A DNA stretch of 64,000 nt from Alternaria dauci. Taxonomy: Eukaryota > Ascomycota > Dothideomycetes > Pleosporales > Pleosporaceae. Made by a program: the position numbers and the translations under genes. This document shows positions 1 through 11,198 of the stretch, piece by piece. The stretch is taken from the NCBI RefSeq assembly GCF_042100115.1, contig NC_091273.1, positions 3,286,001 to 3,350,000 of the forward strand, written 5' to 3'. How positions within the stretch are numbered: position 1 is the stretch's first letter; every line of letters starts with the position of its first letter. Below the pieces are notes generated by a model that worked only from the letters and a program-made list of their open reading frames with translations, was not told the origin of the DNA and did no database searches.

Positions 1-1169
1 GATGCGCTTCTCATTGCACACAATTTTGACGCGCTGTGATGCACGTTAGTGTTCCCGTCATGATTTGCATGCAATGTACATACCCGGTCGCCAGCATTTA
101 CAGCAGATGTAGGGGCATCGATGCCTAGAACAACGCCGCCTCCGCCAGGCCTGATAGTCTCTTCTTGTTGGTTCTCGAAGTTGAGACTCAACTGCGGTGG
201 GGCTGATTGTTGTACAGGAGCATCTAAACCTAGGGCCTCGTCTTTTCTCCTCTTGAACATGCCAAACCCTATCTCCTGCTGGCGGGGTGGCGTGACAGGA
301 GGCGACGAAGAGGGCGCTTTTCGGGCCTTCTGCTCAAGCTTCGCCAGAGTCGCCTGTCGCTCCTTGCCCTCGGCTCTGGCTCTGCGGACGCCCTCGTCCC
401 TTTGCTGGAGCACTTTGTGCGTCTCAGCCTTTTGCAACCGCTTGCCACGTTCCTGCTCGGCCTGTTGTTCTTCCCTCTGCCGACGCAGCGTCTCGGCTTC
501 TTCGATTGCTCGTTGGGCCTCTGCCCGCGCGGCTTCCTCCTGTTCCAGGCGCGCCTTCTCAACTCTGTCCAACTCGGCCTGCTTGGCCTGCCGCTGTATG
601 CGCGCCTCTGCTTCGTACTTTTCCTTCAACTGCCGCTGTCTCTCCTTCTCTCTCTGCAGCACCTCTCTTGCGCTGTCATCGCCTCTGAGCGACTGCTGTC
701 GTGGCGCATTGGAGACGGGGGGTGACGCTTCTGCGCCAGGCCTAGCGGTTCTTGGCCGACGCTGGCCGCTGTTTGCGACGTGCGACGATTGATACGGCGA
801 GCTCAAAGCACGATTGCGGGACGTGGATGGCTGTTGCTGCTGCGCGGGGAGGGGAGGTGGAGCGTTGGGGATGGTGTTGGAGGGTAGTGGTGGGGGATTC
901 GGGCTGGTCGCGTGGGAAGTTGCCGGTCTGCGGTGGTAGCGACTCATGCTTCTGCTTATGGGCGCATCATTCCCAGGCTGGGATTCGGGCACGACAGGCA
1001 TGGGAGGCACTGGAGGCATGGCTGCAAGGACTGGCGGTGCGGGTGAAGTGTGGTCCTGGTGGTATTGACCTGGCTGCCGTGTCTGCTCTTCTTGCGCGCG
1101 CCTCACACTCCTATAGCGGGACATTTTGGAGACTGGCACCGTCGCCGAGGGTACTGTTTGGGTAGCCAT
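1..1169 (-). CDS. Partial coiled-coil protein, N-terminal part, runs off left edge
   Basis: The minus frame is open from an ATG at 1169 to the window edge, apart from one 50 bp intron (83..34, GTATGT...CACAG) that restores the frame. Residues 1 to about 165 are disordered and rich in Pro, Ser and Gln. A long charged helix follows, dense in Glu, Gln, Arg, Lys and Ala, at roughly residues 165-280 and very probably a coiled coil. A Gly-rich stretch containing GGGGVVLGIDAP comes next, and after the intron the text GDRRVKIVCNEK begins what looks like a beta-rich domain. That junction resembles large filamentous-fungal proteins with Ras-association/PH-type domains, but the diagnostic part lies outside the window, so the family is tentative. 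The gene is divergent from the glycosyltransferase at 2124. The coding frame and intron are well supported; the function is not. Confidence 0.7.
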   Translation of the reverse strand, partial: MATQTVPSATVPVSKMSRYRSVRRAQEEQTRQPGQYHQDHTSPAPPVLAAMPPVPPMPVVPESQPGNDAPISRSMSRYHRRPATSHATSPNPPPLPSNTIPNAPPPLPAQQQQPSTSRNRALSSPYQSSHVANSGQRRPRTARPGAEASPPVSNAPRQQSLRGDDSAREVLQREKERQRQLKEKYEAEARIQRQAKQAELDRVEKARLEQEEAARAEAQRAIEEAETLRRQREEQQAEQERGKRLQKAETHKVLQQRDEGVRRARAEGKERQATLAKLEQKARKAPSSSPPVTPPRQQEIGFGMFKRRKDEALGLDAPVQQSAPPQLSLNFENQQEETIRPGGGGVVLGIDAPTSAVNAGDRVCTLHANHDGNTNVHHSASKLCAMRSA

Positions 1170-2123
1170 GTTGTGGTTGGATGCTGTGCGACACGATTGG
1201 GCGTGCCTGCGCGACGACAAGTAAAGGACATAGGAGACAAGCCCATGGAGCGCACACTGCAAAGTGAGGGGAGGGACGCAGGGTAGACGGAAGAAGCAAT
1301 AGGGAGTGGCAGGTGGACACGGATACTCGGCTGTTAATTCAAGAAATTCAAGTACCCAACTCGCACCAATACGTCAAGCAGCCAACCCACACTTGCACTG
1401 TCGGTCGAGATGGTCTCCTCAGGGGAACAAGGTCGGCTGCACTCTTACTTGATCAAGGAAGGCCGGCCGTTGTGGCGCTAACAATAGCCTACGGCAGCTG
1501 AGATGCGTGTTTGGGTGCGCCATTAGCTGCCATTAGCTGCACTTAGCTGTTTCGGCCAAATCTTGCCGCATCTCCGCCGAAGGTACCGCCTTGTATATGA
1601 ACCATTACACTTTGGCCAGGCTTCAGCCACAGCAGGGTTTTCCGCCCACCATTGTTGCACTATTCATATACAACCGACAAAAGTACTGCATTGCAATTTC
1701 ACTCCTGGCAAGTACGTAAGCTTCTTACATGGGAAACGCCTAGATGCTACCTAGGTGTCAAAGAAATGCAATGCCAATGGCAACTTGACCGATGAGCATC
1801 TAGGCGCCCAGCAAACGAGCTGATTATGCACGTGTCACGAGGACGTACACAACACGACTGTGAAAGAGTGGAAGCCACAAGGCTTTGGGAACATCATGTG
1901 TTTGTGCTACGACAGAGACATTCGCATCTACAGCTTGCGCAGGTGGTTGTACTGGCAAGCTTGTGAGTACCTCCTTCACCCAGCGTCGGTGATTGAGCAC
2001 TGTTTGCACCACATCCTCCTTCACCGTAAGCATTGCCAATCAAACTAGAGCATATCCTTCTCTCGTCATTTGCTCCTCTCATGTCCTGTCTTGGTCTCCC
2101 TATATTTAGCTGATCCTCCAGCA
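1170..2123. other. Divergent intergenic region
   Basis: About 950 bp between two divergent genes, so it should hold both promoters. I see a short tandem repeat at 1521-1550 and one ACCTAGGT palindrome at 1749-1756. The short frames here look random. Confidence 0.5.
1521..1550. repeat. 10-bp direct repeat, 2.7 copies
   Basis: CATTAGCTGC is repeated exactly twice and followed by a third, diverged copy (ACTTAGCTGT). It lies in the intergenic promoter region and no function is implied. Confidence 0.8.
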
Positions 2124-3353
2124 ATGACTCGGAGAAGTCTCCTCGTTGCGGCAGTCTCCGTTTTCACACTTGCATATCTCTTCCACTCCCACTCACCCAG
2201 CAGCACTTTCAACACATTGCCTCTTGAGAAAATTTCCCCTATCCTTCTGCCAGCCAACTCGACTCTTGGTTTCGGCGCCGTACTAGCATTGTCTCATCCC
2301 GGCTCTCCTCGGCGACAAAGCCTGCTCTGGGCCGCCAATCTAACAGATGTTGAAATTGTGATTCCAGAACAAAAGGAATGGGGGGCAGATGATGTCGAAA
2401 GACTCAAAGTGAAAGAGAGCAGTCTAAGCCCGGGTAGTGCAAAAGCATGGCTGGGACATTTGGAAGTCTTGAGATGGTCCGTGAAATAATGACATTGGGA
2501 ACGAAAAGTAGAAAATGGACAACAGATCTAACTGAAGAACAGGTTCCTCGCCTCGGACTACGAAACAGCCTTGATAATCGAAGACGACACAGACTTTGAC
2601 ATTTCAATCCGACATTCTCAAATACCCCTCCTAGCATCCGCCTTCCGCTCCCTGCTCAACAACACTAATGACGACGATACATCATACTGGGCCTCGAAAA
2701 CCACCTGGGATCTCCTCTACCCCGGCCACTGCGACGATCTGATTTCCACCGCATACCTCGCCCAACCCTCCTTTCTGTACAAAGACCCCACAACCCCACC
2801 CCACTCCGTCCTCCACCCTGACACAGCCCTGTTTCTCTCCTCCCTTTCCGTGCCCTCAGAAACTCGTATCCTTCACAGAAGCTACTGGCCCTTTTGCACA
2901 TTCGCCTACGCTGTGAATCGCCGGTCGGCCGCCCTCATCCTGTCTACGTTCTCCAAGGAACCCGCACATGGCTGTTCGGCGTATGATGTTGCGCTGCTCA
3001 GTGCATGTAGGGATCGTGATTGGAAATGCTGGAGTGTGGCACCGGAATTATTTCATCACGGGCTTGGGGACTCGGAGATCTTCAAGGCAGACAAGGCAGA
3101 CAAGGCAGACAAGGCAGAAAAGGGGAAGGGGGAGGAGAGGACAAGTAAGGGGAGTGCGAGGGGGACGTGGAACCTGGGATGCGGGGCGAGGCATGGACAG
3201 CTGTGGGTTGACGAGGCGGATGGAGAGATGAGGAAGTTGATCAAGGGTCATGTTGTGAGTACTATCCGGAGGGGAGAGTGTCCCATTGACAAGGTTATGG
3301 AGGAAGAGACTTGGAAGGGGTGTGAATACGAAGAGTGTGGAGCACAATCATAG
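2124..3353 (+). CDS. Glycosyltransferase family 25-like protein
   Basis: Two exons, 2124..2476 and 2543..3353, encode about 387 residues. The intron (GTCCGT...AACAG, 66 bp) rejoins a Trp codon within a helix typical of the family. The N-terminus has a signal-anchor-like hydrophobic segment (about residues 5-18), which suggests a Golgi/ER type II membrane enzyme or a secreted one. The first exon carries the family-like GFGAVLALSHPGS stretch and a GHLEVLRW segment. Exon 2 opens with LIIEDDTDFDI (about residues 128-138), an acidic metal/nucleotide-sugar binding motif of the DxD kind. Fungal members are annotated as GT25 (LPS-type glycosyltransferase); the acceptor is unknown. An in-frame 9-bp repeat near the C-terminus adds a KAD tract. 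The start at 2124 is chosen over an in-frame ATG at 2070 because it places the hydrophobic segment at the N-terminus. Confidence 0.8.
3084..3119 (+). repeat. In-frame 9-bp microsatellite (KAD repeat)
   Basis: Four tandem units of AAGGCAGAC, the last ending in AAGGCAGAA, encode KAD-KAD-KAD-KAE inside the glycosyltransferase. As the unit is a multiple of three, copy-number change would keep the frame. Confidence 0.9.
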
Positions 3354-3758
3354 TATTTCATCATGGCGCTAAAACCGAGAGGCCTAACGAGAAGGTCCTC
3401 ATAGCTCAAAGCACTACAACAAAACACAGCATAATGGCACTTGTTGGTGCGGAAGTGACTTGATGTGTCAATGCCGACGAGATCCCAGATCCCACCGTAT
3501 TCGGGGCTTTTGTAATTCTTTCTTATATACAGATAGCCAGCCAACCCCAGTCCCGCGTCAGAGGTATCTTCGTTCGTGCCAGCCATCTCAATGATTCGTC
3601 TCAGCATCGCACCGTACCCCTGTAAAGATCAAAAGTAACTCCTTGGTATCTTACAAAGATCGCCTATGAGGGTGAAGAAGAATGGACGGGTATCCAAAAA
3701 GTGAGAAGTGAAAAAAGAAAAGGAAAAAAGAGATGAGTGCATATGGGGGCTGCACAAA
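3354..3758. other. Convergent 3' intergenic region
   Basis: About 400 bp between two convergent gene ends, so it is probably the two 3' UTRs. I see nothing else. Confidence 0.4.
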
Positions 3759-5513
3759 TCATCGCCAGAGGTCAGCCCTCGAAGCTCGCTTCTCGCGGCC
3801 TGCGTGGCTCATCCAGCTGGCCCGCGGACTGGGCTCCCTGCCACCAAGCGAGTTGGAGTAGCCGTGGCCGAAGCCTCCACTAGGCGCCATGTGCCCCGCA
3901 CTCCTGGGTCTCCCGTCGTTGTCTGCAGGTACAGCTAGGAAGCCACCGAAGCCGTTTGGTACCACAATACTCTTGCGAGCGTCTCCACCCCATTGGGGTC
4001 CCAAACCCTTGTGTGCTGAATAGCTGCTCAGTGGTCGTCCTACTGATACTGATGCTCGGCGTCCCTGTGCCTCGGGAGGCATGATGGATGTGAAGATCCA
4101 GTCCAACTCGTCTAGACCCTTGGAGTAAACCTCCAGTGGCTGGTTGAACATGGGCGGCGGTGCTTCGCTGAATGGCCGGATCGGTGGCGCAAGCGTGAGG
4201 ATTTCTGGAAATTCGGGGTCGCGCACGTAGAGCTGTCGCAATGCAGGGAGGCAGTTGGCGATGAGCGAGTTTGCGAGGTACTGGTAGCACGATGCACTCG
4301 GCGGGTACACTTGGTTCGCCGAGCTAGAGGTGACTTCGAAATTGAGTTTGTGCAGCGTGTACGATGTCATTGGTGGTATCGGATCCAAAGGAAGGGATGC
4401 GGAAACTGTGGCGAAGTATTCCAATGTCCTTAGGTTGACTGCCGCCTGCAGAACAATGTGTAGGGCAGGCACGGGAATACCACCGCAATCCTTCAGTATC
4501 AATGTCCGCAGCCTGCCGCTGCACATTGGGTTGTAGAGGTACTGGGCGAGACCGTTTGCAGTAATACCGTGACACTTGGTCAACGTGAGAGATTCCAGCG
4601 CGGGGAAGTTGGGAATTCCTGGGGCATCGTGGAAGGTGGAGTCATTCAGCCAGGATGCGCTGGTGATGGTGAGATCCTTGAGCCGTGGCAGCATGCCAAA
4701 GACCTGCCTCAGGATACTGGGCTCTATCTGTATCTTGTTGAGCTCAATCGAGATGAGCTCCTGCCAGTAGCCCTGGAGCAGCGTCTCGAGCGACTGCTCT
4801 CCGCCCTCGTTGTATTTCATCTTCCGGATGTGCGGGCAGCGCGCCTGCAGCTCCTGACGCAGCAGCTGGCATGACTGGTCGCCGTTGTAGAAGCCGTCTG
4901 GGAGGTCGATGAACTCGATGTTCGGACAGCCCGATACCGTTCGCGCCAGATCAGCCTTGCATGCCTCGCGGGTCATGTATGGCAGCTTGAGGAAGCGCAC
5001 GCGTTGGCCGAGGTACTGGTTTCCACGCACACTCTGGCCGAGCTGCTGCAGCCGGGTCGTGGGCGCGTCAATGTCATCGCCGTTCCGCGACTTGCGCCGG
5101 CGCTGGTCGGCGTAGATCTCTTCGAGCTCGCAGTAGTGGACAGCGTCGATGCGGATGCTGTTGTATCTAGAGCGGAATGAGTTGACATAAAAATGCACAT
5201 CAGGTAGCGGGACTTACAGCAACCCTGCAGCAACGCCGTACCATTGTCGCTTGGTCAGGGCACAATGTGCAAGGTCGCGCATATCACAGCTCATGCAGCC
5301 ATCATTGCCGCTGTCCTCGCTGCCATCGAGAGACTCGTCGGCCGAATGCGGACACACGTGTTCGAATATGCGGCGGAGGACCTTATCGGGCAGGCGCTGC
5401 GTCTGGTCGGGGCCGTGGTAGTCGTATACTGCGGGGGCGTAGAGGTCGTTGCGCGGGCGCGATTCGCTCTTCTTTGGGCTTTTGTGACGCCTGAAGCGCT
5501 TGAAGAAACCCAT
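3759..5513 (-). CDS. F-box/leucine-rich-repeat protein
   Basis: Two exons, 5513..5218 and 5166..3759, encode about 567 residues. The 51 bp intron (GTAAGT...CTCTAG) is consistent in frame. After a basic N-terminus, an F-box-like helix set starts with QRLPDKVLRRIFEHVCP and continues through a linker to CALTKRQWYGVAAGLLY, bridging the intron. Several leucine-rich repeats follow, for example LKDLTITSASWL, LESLTLTKCHGIT and LRTLILKDCGG, spaced about 25-30 residues apart. The C-terminal 100 residues are Gly/Ser/Arg-rich and disordered. F-box proteins of this shape recruit substrates to SCF (Skp1-Cullin) ubiquitin ligases; the substrate is unknown. It is convergent with the upstream glycosyltransferase. 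Confidence 0.8.
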
Positions 5514-7202
5514 GATTCCTCGCGATGAACTGGAGAGGTATTAGGAGAGGAATTGCATGAATGCGTCGAGCATGTGCTTATGAAATGGTGCAGCTGGGTC
5601 CGTTGTTTCAAAAGTGGGTAGGTGAATACTAACTCGCGTCCGTTAAGCGCAGCCTGCGGGGAAGATGCGAATCCCGGCATGCTTGGTCACCAAGCTCAGC
5701 CAGACCCAGGTAAAGGCAATGCAAGGTCCCTGGTACTGGGAAGCGGGTACGTGTCAAAGCTGGAGAGCATAAATTGCAAATTGCAGGCAGACTGCTGGGC
5801 ACTGGACGTTCAATCCAGGTGCTTGAGCGTTCTGGGACAGAGCAGGAGGGAGGCAGCGCGTTTAAGGGGTCACGGCCGAAGCAGTTAGGGAGCTCCCGCA
5901 CAACCAAGTGCAACGGCGAGCTGAGCGGGCTAGTGCTGATTGTACGTGTCAGCAAGGCTCGAAGATCGTCCTGCGCCCATTTCATTGTTTGGCGGTACGA
6001 GACAGCGATAGGCTGTGGTCACGTGGTGCGGAAGATCGCCAGGGGTACGCGGATGTCGAGCGAAAGCGGGATGGGCGGAAGGGGCCACTGCGATGTGCAA
6101 CATGTCTTGTACTGGTATTTTAGGCACAGATTTTGGGGTACGCTGCAAGGGGCGACTAGCAGTGACATGGCTATATCAAATGGACAGCCATGTCGGCGGC
6201 GATAGAGGCGGACTTAAGCCCGCCGACTAACGCCCGCCGCGAGCAAGTGCAGCCCCATTGTATAAGAATCAGAGGCGTGTCGCGCCGTGCGAAGCGCAGT
6301 AGTCTGTCATGGCAGAAAGCGGCACGGCGAGCAGCAGACGCACAATTCGGATGCAACTGTTCACGAGTACAAGCCGCGTCGTTCAGTAAATATCGTCATT
6401 GGGCACAACGTGGCACGGCCGAGGCGGAGCACACGCGAGAGCCTCCAGCAGACGCGTGGAACCCTCAATAAGAGGACGTAGAGTGTTTCAGAAGGGTACA
6501 GACAGCTTTGCCGAGCGGCTGCGGGAGCTGCTGTCCGCCGTGCTCGTGGCATGTCCGGCTGCAGGCAGTCCTAAGAGTGGAAATTTGGAGCGACGACGTC
6601 GAAATTAACATTGTTTGACCAGCGATGACCCTGAAGACAATCCGGTACCGGGCACGCTGTCGTGATGGAAGAAGCCACCTGTGGAAGAAGCGTACCAGCG
6701 AGGCCTTTACTGTAGAGATAGATAGCCAGCAGACTACTACTGTACATCCCACCTTGCTCTGACATGCCCGGCACTAGGCAGACTAACGTCGAGCTCCCGC
6801 CAAGATCTGGAAGTTGTGCCTTAGCTCTGCTATCCACGTCAAGAAATCTGCCCGGGATCATTGCACGGAGCTTCAGGTCGTCCGTCCCCATCTCGCAGCA
6901 TTTGGTTTCATCTCACCGGGACTCTTCTCAACCTCGTCCCGTCTGTCACCTCGAGGCTCCTCCGTTTTCCCCTTCACTCGCTCCCGGCCTGCCAGCTGTT
7001 CCCCACTCGTCTCCTTCACCATTCACCTTGGGCTCCCCGCTGACGTGCTCGCCCGTCGCGCCTGCCATCTCCGCCAAACCTCGTACCTTGTACCTCGTCG
7101 ACGAACCTCGCCCGCCCGAACCTCAATTGACGATACGACAAACGTGACTGAGCAGACTCGAGAAGCCCAAAGCTAATCAAGACGTGTACCAGCAATATAG
7201 AT
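5514..7202. other. Divergent intergenic region
   Basis: About 1.7 kb between divergent genes. The last 320 bp before the downstream start are pyrimidine-rich, as in fungal 5' UTRs and promoters. No convincing coding frame is present in the rest. Confidence 0.4.
6885..7202 (+). promoter_or_regulatory. CT-rich promoter/5' leader
   Basis: The plus strand is rich in C/T runs such as CTTCACTCGCTCCC and CGTCTCC just upstream of the ATG at 7203. CT-rich tracts are typical near transcription starts of highly expressed filamentous-fungal genes. The exact start site cannot be seen. Confidence 0.4.
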
Positions 7203-9224
7203 ATGGCCTCGCAACCGACCCCAAGCCCCCAGACGGCCAACTTGGACCGCTACGTGGTTATCCATGTGGCCACGACTTGCGACGAGCACGGTGTTTATGT
7301 CACAAAGGACTCCGCCGAGGTGATTGAGCTGGGTTGGATCCTGCTCGATGCAAAGTCGTGCGAAGAGGTAGACCCGCCAATTCCAATGCCGAGCTCCATT
7401 GCTAACCCTACGTCAGCTGCATCGCGAGTCTGTACTCGTGAAGCCGGTCAACACGCCCATTACGGCCCTATGCAGTAAGCTTTCCTTTCACCACCTTCTT
7501 CGCGTTCCACTTTTCGTGCAATTTCCGCTGACGTCGACCCTGCACAGCCAGCTTGACAACCCTCACATGGGACCAAGTCCGCAACGCCGGCTCCTTCCGC
7601 GATGCCGTTGACCGTTTCACAAACTTTTACACTGAACATATCGCTCCGAAGAATCTTGAATTCGCGTTCGTTACACTCGACTCGTGGGACCTCCGTGTGC
7701 AGCTGCCGCGCGAAGCCCGTGACAAGGCCGTGGTCCTTCCACCCTACCTTCAACACTCCCGCACCTTTGATCTACGCACTGAATACCAGAGGTGGCAGGC
7801 TCACCACCCAGAATCTCTTCCCTTTGGTTCAAGCGCGTTGACCAACATCTGTGCAGCCCTCGAAGTGGAGCCGGTCCAGTCCTCGGCCCCCATCAAGCAC
7901 AACCTGCCCTTTCACCTGCAAGCTCTTGCACCTGCCTCGCCCCGCCGAGCTATGGAGGAGGCCGTTACCCTGGCCCGCGTACTTCGCGGACTCATCCGGA
8001 AGTCACAACCCCCACAAGATCACCCAGACGTCCTGACCAAGCCTATGGATGCTCGCGCCGACGTCCGCGCCTTCCTGTCAGAGCGGAGCAAGGTTCTCCA
8101 CATGAGCGGTCTTCCCCACGACACCACTCAGTCGGAGCTTGAGAGCTGGTTTACCCAGTTTGGCGGACGTCCTATCGCCTTCTGGACCCTCCGTACCCCC
8201 GACCAGCACAAGCCAACTGGAACCGGCTTCGCCATCTTCTCCTCTCACGAAGAGGTATGTACCACTCTGTTGGAGTCGCTTTCAAATCGGGTATGCTGAC
8301 ATGACACAGGCTGCAGAGTCTCTCTGTATGAACGGCCGTGCGCTAAACGAAAAGGCCATTGAAGTCTCTCCGTCGTCCAGCCGTGTCATTGACCGCGCCG
8401 CCGACATCATCGTTCCTTTCCCTCCTTCCAAGAACCGTCCTCGTCCCGGAGACTGGAACTGCCCTTCGTGCGGTTTCTCAAACTTCCAGCGTCGTACCGC
8501 TTGTTTCCGATGCTCTTTCCCCGCCATGCAGCAAGGACCACCGGGTGGTGATCCCATGGCTTACGGCGGTTACGGATACGGTGGTCACCCTGGCATGATG
8601 GGTCCTCCCCAGCACCACATGGGCCATGGCCATGGCCACGGAATGGGTGGCGGACACATGCGTGGAGGTACTGGCGCTGTTCCTTTCCGAGCTGGAGACT
8701 GGAAATGTGGTGAGAACGGCTGCGGCTACCACAACTTTGCCAAGAACACTGCCTGCCTTCGCTGTGGTGCCAGTCGCGCAGGTGCAGCTGTCGTCGCCGA
8801 CTCTGCGTTTCCCTCTCCTATGGATACTCCCTCCGGCTTCGGTATGGGACCCCCCTCGATGGGCGCTGCTCCCGGCGGCGGTCCGTATGGCCCAGCTGGC
8901 TACGGCGGTGGTGGATTCCCGGCTCAGCAGTATGGTGGACCTCCTAGCTCGTATGCTCTGCCTTCTGGCATGGGCGCTGCTAGCCCCTATCCTCCTATGG
9001 GTGCTCAGTATGTGCCCAACGGCGGCATGCACTCTACTCCCTTTGACAGCCGCTCAGCTGAAGCTGCCTTCTCTTCTGCAGACCCGTACCCCAACCAGGG
9101 TGCCGTCAACGGCGGTGACGGTCGTAACGATCCTTTTGCGTTCCTTTCGACAGGCTTCGGCTCTCTTTCCATGAACGACGACCGCCGCAACGTCTCGAAC
9201 CCCGCCAACAAGTCGCCGGCGTAA
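7203..9224 (+). CDS. Nrp1-like RNA-binding protein: exonuclease-like domain, RRM, two RanBP2 zinc fingers
   Basis: Four exons (7203..7367, 7417..7474, 7548..8254, 8310..9224) encode about 614 residues. Introns are 49, 73 and 55 bp and all keep the frame. Domain order: an ERI1/RNase-T-like exonuclease fold (about residues 15-230); an RRM starting near VLHMSGLPHDTT; then two RanBP2 zinc fingers, W-N-C-x2-C...N...C-x2-C and W-K-C-x4-C...N...C-x2-C; then a Gly/Pro/Tyr/His-rich low-complexity tail. This is the architecture of yeast Nrp1, an RNA-binding protein found in stress granules. In the exonuclease part the DxE of motif I reads HVA (VIHVATTCDEHG), and the motif III His/Asp are not recognisable, so nuclease activity is unlikely. 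RNA binding in the cytoplasm is inferred from the RRM and zinc fingers. Confidence 0.85.
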
Positions 9225-11198
9225 ATGCACTCGTACATAGGTATCGATCATCTGGAGCGCGGATCTTGCGGTGCAATTTGATATGGGATGGTTTTTTCGG
9301 ATAGGCTGGCGTGGGCAAGATTGGCTTTTAGGGAGTTGGACAGCGTCGGTCGATTAAGAATTTGTGGCATTTGCAGGCTACCTACGGCTCGGATGCGTAT
9401 AGACGGAAAACCTCATTTGACGGAGTTCGATACCTAGGATGGGGGTGTTTGGGGATCGACTTGCATTTCATTTCAAAAGCGGGGCGGGTGGACAAAAGTA
9501 CAACATGGACGGCGGCAATACGGGCTTGCTGGAGCTTTTGGATTTCACGGCCGACTATTTCGTTCAGTGCCTAGGCTGTGAGCTTCTTTTCTTTCCATAT
9601 GCCTTGGTTTCTTTCTTTTTCTACTGGATCCAAATTGAACATGTCGCTTCGGCGATCAAGGCGTGCGGGGTGGAGGAGGCAGTTCTTTAGCATCGTGCCT
9701 TTTGTACTTACCATAGAATTACCTTCCTTTTCTGTCCTAATAGTTTGCAATTTCTCCGTTCGTCTCCTGTCGATCACTCATGCTTGTAGTGGTGGAGTAT
9801 CTGAATTCATGTCAATAGCGATCCGGGGCTACAGCCACTGGGAAAAAAATTGGCAATAGCGGTTGACATATCCAGGTCAGCAACGCTCTAGCGTGCGAGT
9901 CTGTTCTCGCCAAGGTGTCATCACCTATTGTTCGCTTATCTGAAGAGAACTCTCCGGGTGCTGTGAGGTAAGTAAATTGTTGTCTGTAAGGATTTCTGCT
10001 GACTGATAGGATTACTACATCGATCTCCCGAGTTACTATGATTACCACTGGATCATATTGGAAACAATAAGAAATTGAGACATTACCGTTGTCATTAACG
10101 GTCGGGAATACGGGCTTGGGTCTGGTGTAGTCTCCATAGACACCTGGGCATGCTGCAGGTTTCCGGGGCATCTACCACAACGCCCGTATCTGGAACTTCA
10201 AAGTGCCGCTCGCCAATCAGCAACATCAGATAGCACAGTTCATGGAACCGACTTATACCTTACCCGCAGTTTGGGTTCAAGCGACCAAACGTATCTTAAA
10301 CTGTCCACATACGGTAGACTATGTACGGCAGGTTCGGCTAAGCCGTCCTCGGTCCGATAGGTGGGTACCATGTCCCATGTCTTACTGTCTGGAGAACCAA
10401 TATGATTACGTCAATTCCACATTTGAAATCTGTTCTTTATTTCCTTGGTTCATTACGCAAGTGTGACACTAAAACCTGTACAGAAGGTGGGGTTGTATAT
10501 CGACCGTATGGGATTGCTATACTCGCAGGAGAAGCGCAGGAGAGCCTTTTGCTCATTCATGGTTCGCGATTCGGGAACAGGAGTTATACCATCAGTCGGC
10601 ATACGGTAACAGTCCATACTCAACAGTGCCTCCCGTTTTGATCATTATTCGCCGCTACCATCAAGCTGCCAACTTACACAATGTGCGAAAATGTCATGTA
10701 CTCTGATAGTATCTTTGTTGGAGAGCAAGAAGTCTCTAAACCTGGATATCTGGAGACCTCGGGACCTTTCAACTCCATCCCAAAACCACCACTACTGCTT
10801 AGCAGCTGCGCAGTACTTCCCAGCATCAATTTGCAAGACTTTGAAAACAAAACTGATCGACTGACGTGAACAGGGAAGCTGTTCGAATACCAGTCTGTGG
10901 ATCAGTTCGCCCAGAGCGAAGGAAGAACAACACATCGGTTGTGGGCCGGGAATGCCTTACCTGGCCAGCCTTTAAATACTGCTCCCAAAGCTGGTCCTTG
11001 ACGGAGCAGAGTAATTTGCATTGTGAATGCAGATTCACAAGTACGTTGGCTGACTGACGGCCGGCTGGATCAAAGTTTCCATTTGCAAATCCCCAGGTGT
11101 GGCACCCGGGGCAGCGCAGCGCCAGATATCGGTCCAGTCCTACAAACATGCAGCAACTCACAATAACGATTTACAGTCTCCTCAGTTAAGGATATCTG
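9225..11198. other. Large gap with unresolved coding-like stretches on the minus strand
   Basis: No complete gene could be built in this ~2 kb. On the minus strand, stretches at about 10850..10680, 10632..10456 and 10171..10100 have protein-like composition and several Cys. Each ends next to a good donor site (GTAAGT, GTAATG, GTAATG). They could be exons of one multi-intron gene, several small genes, or decayed remnants. I do not recognise the family. Confidence 0.3.

Noticed and set aside
121..792. Plus-strand frame of 223 codons rich in Cys and Ser
   Set aside because: It is the antisense of the coiled-coil gene on the minus strand, whose composition and intron are far more protein-like.
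1824..2039. Minus frame of 71 codons between the first two genes
   Set aside because: No motif, intron or signal peptide, and it sits in a promoter region; the composition alone does not support a gene.
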